From NCBI GenBank assembly GCA_030824835.1, contig JAPJRA010000052.1, positions 1 to 10,236 of the forward strand: a stretch of DNA of 10,236 nucleotides, in the 5' to 3' direction. Source of the stretch: Geminicoccaceae bacterium (GTDB lineage: Bacteria; Pseudomonadota; Alphaproteobacteria; Geminicoccales; Geminicoccaceae). Below are positions 6,700 through 10,236 of this stretch, one piece after another. The notes beneath the pieces were generated by a model. That model was not told the origin of the DNA. It searched no databases and saw only the letters and a list, made by a program, of their open reading frames with translations. How positions within the stretch are numbered: position 1 is the stretch's first letter; each line of letters starts with the position of its first letter. The translations under genes and the position numbers were made by a program.

Positions 6700-9226
6700 T
6701 GTGGGCGAGCCTCGGCGCAGGGGCGACATGCGCTTTTTCTTGCGGCTCGATGTGGCGGGTCTGCTGCAGCCAGAGATGACGGTAGACAGCGCAGCGCTCG
6801 AGCAGCTGCTGGTGTGGGCCGAGATCCAGTACTTTGCCGCGGTCGAGCACGAGGATCTGGTCGCAATTGACCAGCGAGGAAAGACGATGCGAGACGATCA
6901 CCATCGTGCGTCCGCGGGCCATGCGCTGCAGATTGGCATTGATCAGCGCCTCGCTCTCCGGATCGAGCGAGGAGGTCGCCTCGTCGAGGATCATCAGCTT
7001 GGGATCCACGATCAGAGCGCGGGCGATGGCCAGCCTCTGCCGCTGGCCACCGGAAAGGTTGGGCGAGCCCTCCTGAATCCAGGTTTCGTAACCCTGAGGC
7101 AGACGCTCGATGAACTCTTCGGCTCCCGCGAGCCTGGCCGCACGTACGGCGTCCTCGAAGCTGAGGTTGGGTCGACCGGCCAGGATATTGTCTTTCACGG
7201 TGCCGCGGAACAGAAAATTGTCCTGCAGCACCACGCCGAAGCTTTGGCGCAGGTAGCCCAGATTGATCTCGCGCAGGTCAGTCCCGTCGATCTTCACCGC
7301 ACCGGAATAGTCACGGTTGATGCCCATCAGCAGTCGGGTGATGGTTGATTTGCCGGAGCCGGAGCGACCGACCAGGCCGAGCATCGTACCTGGCTCGATC
7401 GCGAAGCTCACCTTGTCGAGTGCGGGGGTTTTGGTGCCCTCGTAGGTGAACACCACGTCCTCGAAGCTAATGGCACCCTCGAGCTTTGGCCGCAGCCCGT
7501 GGGTCAGTGCACGCCGCTCGGTCGGCCGGTTGAGTACCCAGCCCACCTGCGAGAGCGCCTCACGCGCTTCTTGGACGTCTTGCAGCAGGCGCGCCAAGCC
7601 CACCAACGGTCCGGCGACACGACCACCCAACATCATAAAGCCGATTAGGCCGCCGATAGATATTGGGTTGTCGGAGGTGAGCGCGATATAGGCGCCGACC
7701 GCCAGCACGCCTGCCTGGGTGTACTTCTCGAACGGCATCACGAGGACCATGGGCCAGTTGCTGAGCTTGCCCATTTGCAGGTTGAGTTCGCCGAGCTTGG
7801 CGATCCGCTGGTCCCATTCGGCTGCCCTGGCGGATTCGAGGCAGAGCGATTTGATCGTGCGGATGCCGTAGATGCTCTCGACCAAGGTCGAGCCCTTGTC
7901 GGATTCTGCCTGGATCAGCTTGGCCGTCATGCGCGCTAGCGGCCTGAGGAATGCCGCGATGACGAGCGCGATGCAGCCGGCGGCGATCAGCACGCTCCAG
8001 GCCAGTGTCGCCTCCATATAGAACAGGACCGGCAGCAGTAGCAGGACCATGGAGGCGTCGATGAACGTCGTCATCAACCGGCCGGTGAGGAAATCGCGGA
8101 CCCGATAGAGCTGGGCAACCTTGTAGGAGATCTCACCGGCCTGATTGCGCTCGAAGAAATCGATCGGCAGCGTCATCAGCCGGTCGAATATCGCAAGATT
8201 CAGCCTCGTATCGAGACGGCAGGCGAGGACGACCAGCAGCATTCGCCTCGACCAGGTGATCAGCATCTCGAACACAAGGGCGATCAGCAGGATGACGACG
8301 ATCAGCGTAAGAGTGTTGATGCTGCGGTAGGTGACGACAGTATTCAGCGTCGTCATGATCATCAGCACGGGTAGAACGCTTAGAGCGGTGATGGTGATCG
8401 AACCGATCGCGACGTCGCGCAGGATCGACTTCTCGCCCCACACCAGCCGCGTGAGCAGGCCGAGGTCGAACGGTTGCTCCTCCACACTGCTGGCACGCGA
8501 GGCACGTACCAGCAGTGTGGCACCGTCCCACACCTGCTTGAGGCGAAGCTCCGACACCGGCACGGGCCCGCCACCCGGCTTACGGGGATCGCTGACCAGC
8601 AGGACGCCGCTGTCGCGATCGCGACCGACCACCAGGGCGGCGCTGCCATTGGCGAGCAGCAGCAGGATCGGGGCTGGGCTGTCGATCTTCATGAGTTGGC
8701 GGAAGGTGAGATGGACGCTACGAGCCCAGAGCCCGGACGCCCGGAACCATTCCACCAGCACTGGGGAGGAAGGCGCGGTCCCCAAGGCATCCAACCTGCT
8801 CTCGCGAGGGTCCGGGTCGATGCCGTGATAGCGCGCGATGCAAATTGCCGCTGCCAGACGCACATTGGGCGCGACGTTGTCCTGTCCGTCCGTCACAGCG
8901 TTCAGGGCACCTGCCGCGAGCGACGCCGAGGACGGAACCGAGTCCGAACCAATGTGCGCCACGGGAAGGCCATGCATGCGTGATGTAGATGCGAGCACTG
9001 GAGGCTTGGACTTAGGTGCGAGAACGCTGCGTATCCCGACGTCGAGCAGCGCCACCAGCACGACTGCCCCCAGCCAGAAGCAAGCCGGCACGAGTAGCGT
9101 CGAGGAGTCCGATTTCCAGACGCCGACATTTGGGATGACGACGAGAAAGCTCGCCATCGAGACTAGGAAAATATTGAGCGCCTGTGAGAAAAAGCTGGCA
9201 ACCAGGAAGCCCCGACTGTTGCTCAT
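6692..9226 (-). CDS. Type I secretion ABC exporter with inactive C39-like domain
   Basis: This 844-residue protein fuses membrane and ATPase domains and should export an unfolded protein across both membranes together with HlyD and a TolC-type channel. Two extra membrane helices lie at about 8-31 and 44-69. A C39-like domain follows at about 115-243 (ICIARYHG, VSDPRKPGG). It lacks the protease residues: the expected catalytic Cys aligns with Val122 and the His region reads NGSAALVVG. This makes it a CLD as in HlyB, which binds cargo rather than cutting it. The ABC membrane domain spans about 265-545. The ATPase is intact: Walker A GRSGSGKST (620-628), Q-loop Gln668, signature LSGGQ (724-728), Walker B LMILDE (744-749), H-loop His780. 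The ATG at 9224-9226 starts 104 nt after the collagen-like gene; the ribosome site is weak. The collagen-like protein encoded just upstream is the obvious cargo candidate. Confidence 0.95.
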   Translation of the reverse strand: MSNSRGFLVASFFSQALNIFLVSMASFLVVIPNVGVWKSDSSTLLVPACFWLGAVVLVALLDVGIRSVLAPKSKPPVLASTSRMHGLPVAHIGSDSVPSSASLAAGALNAVTDGQDNVAPNVRLAAAICIARYHGIDPDPRESRLDALGTAPSSPVLVEWFRASGLWARSVHLTFRQLMKIDSPAPILLLLANGSAALVVGRDRDSGVLLVSDPRKPGGGPVPVSELRLKQVWDGATLLVRASRASSVEEQPFDLGLLTRLVWGEKSILRDVAIGSITITALSVLPVLMIMTTLNTVVTYRSINTLTLIVVILLIALVFEMLITWSRRMLLVVLACRLDTRLNLAIFDRLMTLPIDFFERNQAGEISYKVAQLYRVRDFLTGRLMTTFIDASMVLLLLPVLFYMEATLAWSVLIAAGCIALVIAAFLRPLARMTAKLIQAESDKGSTLVESIYGIRTIKSLCLESARAAEWDQRIAKLGELNLQMGKLSNWPMVLVMPFEKYTQAGVLAVGAYIALTSDNPISIGGLIGFMMLGGRVAGPLVGLARLLQDVQEAREALSQVGWVLNRPTERRALTHGLRPKLEGAISFEDVVFTYEGTKTPALDKVSFAIEPGTMLGLVGRSGSGKSTITRLLMGINRDYSGAVKIDGTDLREINLGYLRQSFGVVLQDNFLFRGTVKDNILAGRPNLSFEDAVRAARLAGAEEFIERLPQGYETWIQEGSPNLSGGQRQRLAIARALIVDPKLMILDEATSSLDPESEALINANLQRMARGRTMVIVSHRLSSLVNCDQILVLDRGKVLDLGPHQQLLERCAVYRHLWLQQTRHIEPQEKAHVAPAPRLAHNG
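8482..8520. repeat. Perfect 12-bp inverted repeat inside the ABC exporter gene
   Basis: Arms CCACACTGCTGG (8482-8493) and CCAGCAGTGTGG (8509-8520) are exact reverse complements around a 15-base spacer. ACG (8495-8497) and CGT (8505-8507) in the spacer can add three pairs after one mismatch. It lies in the codons for the linker between the C39-like and membrane domains (about residues 237-249). It could form a strong hairpin in the mRNA. No T tract follows, so it is not a standard terminator. Confidence 0.6.
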
Positions 9227-9330
9227 CTCAGTTCACTCGACGTGCGCTGGTCGGAAGTCGATGAAATGGTGATCGTCCTGGCTATGGGGTGGGGAGATCG
9301 GCTGTGATGCCGGTCTCCCCCCAGACAAGC
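9227..9330 (-). other. Intergenic spacer between collagen-like and ABC exporter genes
   Basis: This 104-base gap is the only real spacer in the minus-strand cluster; all later junctions overlap. Its upstream third carries the hairpin listed separately. The rest (9227-9290) shows no obvious promoter hexamers and only a weak GAG-type ribosome site near the exporter ATG. The spacing fits either readthrough from the collagen-like gene or a separate weak promoter. Confidence 0.4.
9291..9320 (-). terminator. Hairpin just after the collagen-like gene, without a T tract
   Basis: Read on the minus strand, GGGGAGA pairs with TCTCCCC (7 bp), then after one C/A mismatch CGGC pairs with GCCG around a 6-base loop. 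It begins about 10 nt after the TAA stop of the collagen-like gene. No U run follows, so it is more likely a partial terminator or an mRNA 3'-end stabiliser that sets a high cargo-to-exporter ratio. The structure is seen; the role is inference. Confidence 0.5.
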
Positions 9331-10236
9331 TTAGGTCTGACGAGGCAGTGTCAGAGGATGTGGGTCATGCTCGGTGTTCGGCACCGTGGCACCCGAAGAG
9401 CCGTTGGACTTGGCTGGTATTTCAACCGCCATTGATCCGCCATTGGGTTTGCCGACTATTGTCGAAGATCCTCCCTGCGGTGCGATGTCGAGCGGCGTAA
9501 GCATGGTGCCCGATGACTGTGCAATGCTCTTGAGTGAGCCACCAACACCGGTAGCAGCAGTTTCGGCTTTCGGGCCCGCGCCTCCATTGCTCGAGCCCGA
9601 TATGAAGGTCAGGTGCTGAGGCGCGGTCGATCCGGTGTTCCCAGCCGGCCCCGTATAGCCGGTCGGACCCGTGTTGCCGGTATTGCCGGTTGGTCCGGTA
9701 TAGCCGGTTGGACCCGTGTTGCCGGTATTGCCGGTCGGTCCGGTATAGCCGGTTGGACCCGTGTTGCCGGTATTGCCGGTCGGTCCGGTATAGCCGGTCG
9801 GACCCGTGTTGCCGGTATTGCCGGTTGGTCCGGTGTAGCCGGTCGGACCCGTGTTGCCGGTATTGCCGGTCGGTCCGGTGTAGCCGGTCGGACCCGTGTT
9901 GCCGGTATTGCCGGTTGGTCCGGTGTACCCGGTCGGACCCGTGTTGCCGGTATTGCCGGTTGGTCCGGTATAGCCGGTGGGACCCGTGTGCCCGGTGTTG
10001 CCAGTCGGTCCGGTGTACCCGGTGTTGCCGGTCGGTCCGGTGTACCCAGTCGGACCCGTGTGCCCGGTGTTGCCTGGGCCGGTTGGTCCGGTGGGTCCAG
10101 TCGGCCCTGTCTTGCCGGTCGGGCCCGTGGCACCAGTAGCGCCGGTCCCACCTGTTGCGCCGGTCCCGCCCGTGGCACCGGTAGCACCGGTCCCGCCTGT
10201 GGCACCGGTAGCACCGGTCCCGCCTGTGGCACCGGT
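9331..10236 (-). CDS. Collagen-like Gly-X-Thr repeat protein, C-terminal part (start beyond window)
   Basis: The visible 301 residues start within a collagen-like region of about 204 residues: some 67 Gly-X-Y triplets in which Y is Thr in all but one (GPA near the end). N to C, it runs from GAT/GGT triplets through GPT and GKT to a 15-residue unit [15 protein letters not shown] repeated about seven times. One short break (GPTGPGNTG) drops a residue from the triplet phase. The last 97 residues are not collagenous: Gly/Ser/Thr-rich, without Cys and without RTX nonapeptides, ending HPLTLPRQT and a TAA at 9331-9333. Such Thr-rich G-X-T regions resemble Bacillus BclA, a glycosylated surface collagen. 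It reads into the exporter operon and is the likely type I cargo, the tail then holding the export signal. Other open frames across the repeats encode only repeat artefacts. The collagen call is sure; surface location and glycosylation are inference. Confidence 0.92.
   Translation of the reverse strand, partial: TGATGGTGATGATGGTGATGATGGTGATGGTGATGATGPTGKTGPTGPTGPTGPGNTGHTGPTGYTGPTGNTGYTGPTGNTGHTGPTGYTGPTGNTGNTGPTGYTGPTGNTGNTGPTGYTGPTGNTGNTGPTGYTGPTGNTGNTGPTGYTGPTGNTGNTGPTGYTGPTGNTGNTGPTGYTGPTGNTGNTGPTGYTGPAGNTGSTAPQHLTFISGSSNGGAGPKAETAATGVGGSLKSIAQSSGTMLTPLDIAPQGGSSTIVGKPNGGSMAVEIPAKSNGSSGATVPNTEHDPHPLTLPRQT
9665..9979 (-). repeat. 45-bp tandem repeat array, seven near-identical copies
   Basis: Seven 45-bp units start at 9665, 9710, 9755, 9800, 9845, 9890 and 9935, recognisable by GGACCCGTGTTGCCGGTATT on the plus strand. 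They differ only at a few positions (for example TATAGCC, TGTAGCC or TGTACCC). Each encodes the 15-residue collagen unit on the minus strand. Degenerate copies flank the array, about 9620-9664 and 9980-10079. The near identity at silent positions points to recent duplication or homogenisation. Confidence 0.92.
10127..10236 (-). repeat. 27-bp tandem repeat array running off the window
   Basis: Units of 27 bp beginning GTGGCACCGGTAGCACCGGT start at 10172, 10199 and 10226, with a variant copy at 10127 and an 18-bp short copy at 10154. Each encodes the nine residues TGATGATGG of the collagen-like protein. The array continues beyond the right edge, so its copy number is not known. Confidence 0.85.

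Noticed and set aside
6479..7348. Plus-strand open frame of 289 codons opposite the HlyD and ABC genes
   Set aside because: It lies antisense to two clearly conserved genes, spans their junction and has no recognisable motif; it is a by-product of high GC.
6730..9226. ABC exporter as an active peptidase (bacteriocin-type PCAT) that cuts a double-Gly leader
   Set aside because: The C39-like domain lacks the catalytic Cys and His by alignment on the ARYHG segment, so leader cleavage is unlikely.
9665..9979. Possible CRISPR array
   Set aside because: The units are contiguous 45-bp repeats with no unique spacers and encode collagen triplets in frame.
9609..10232. A long minus-strand open frame of Pro/Ala/Arg repeats and a plus-strand Cys/Arg-rich open frame (9690-10139) across the repeats
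   Set aside because: Both arise from the 45-bp and 27-bp repeats, whose unit length keeps several frames open. Only the Gly-X-Thr frame gives a known protein pattern, ends in a sensible tail and continues past the window edge.

Overview
This is a high-GC window with tightly packed, overlapping genes, typical of a Gram-negative proteobacterium. A type I secretion inner-membrane pair (ABC exporter and HlyD-like adaptor) supports this. Codon use and the style of the exporter, adaptor and PIG-L proteins suggest an alphaproteobacterium (Rhizobiales or Sphingomonadales), but that placement is inference.

The right part is a minus-strand gene cluster, read from the right edge leftwards. It starts with the end of a collagen-like protein gene (9331-10236, its start lies beyond the window). 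This gene encodes about 67 Gly-X-Thr triplets built from 45-bp and 27-bp DNA repeats, followed by a 97-residue non-collagenous tail. A hairpin sits just after its stop codon. Then come a type I secretion ABC exporter with an inactive C39-like domain (6692-9226), an HlyD-like adaptor (5332-6699, 8-nt overlap) and a cytosolic Sel1-repeat protein (3491-5335, 4-nt GTGA overlap). No outer-membrane TolC-type gene is visible.

The left part holds a secreted HExxH metalloprotease-like protein on the plus strand (2556-3419), convergent with the Sel1 gene. Divergent from it on the minus strand is a large two-domain glycosyltransferase (446-2476). Its C-terminal half resembles the first glycosyltransferase domain of animal procollagen galactosyltransferases (COLGALT/GLT25D). 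A PIG-L/LmbE sugar deacetylase (1-442, cut by the window edge) follows after 3 nt.

Taken together, the window reads as a candidate locus for making, glycosylating and exporting a bacterial collagen-like surface protein. The repetitive Thr-rich collagen would be the cargo, the ABC/HlyD pair the exporter, the COLGALT-like enzyme and the deacetylase the glycan makers, and the protease a possible processing factor. The gene identities are well supported. The link between glycosylation and the collagen is an inference from gene context and remembered family similarity.
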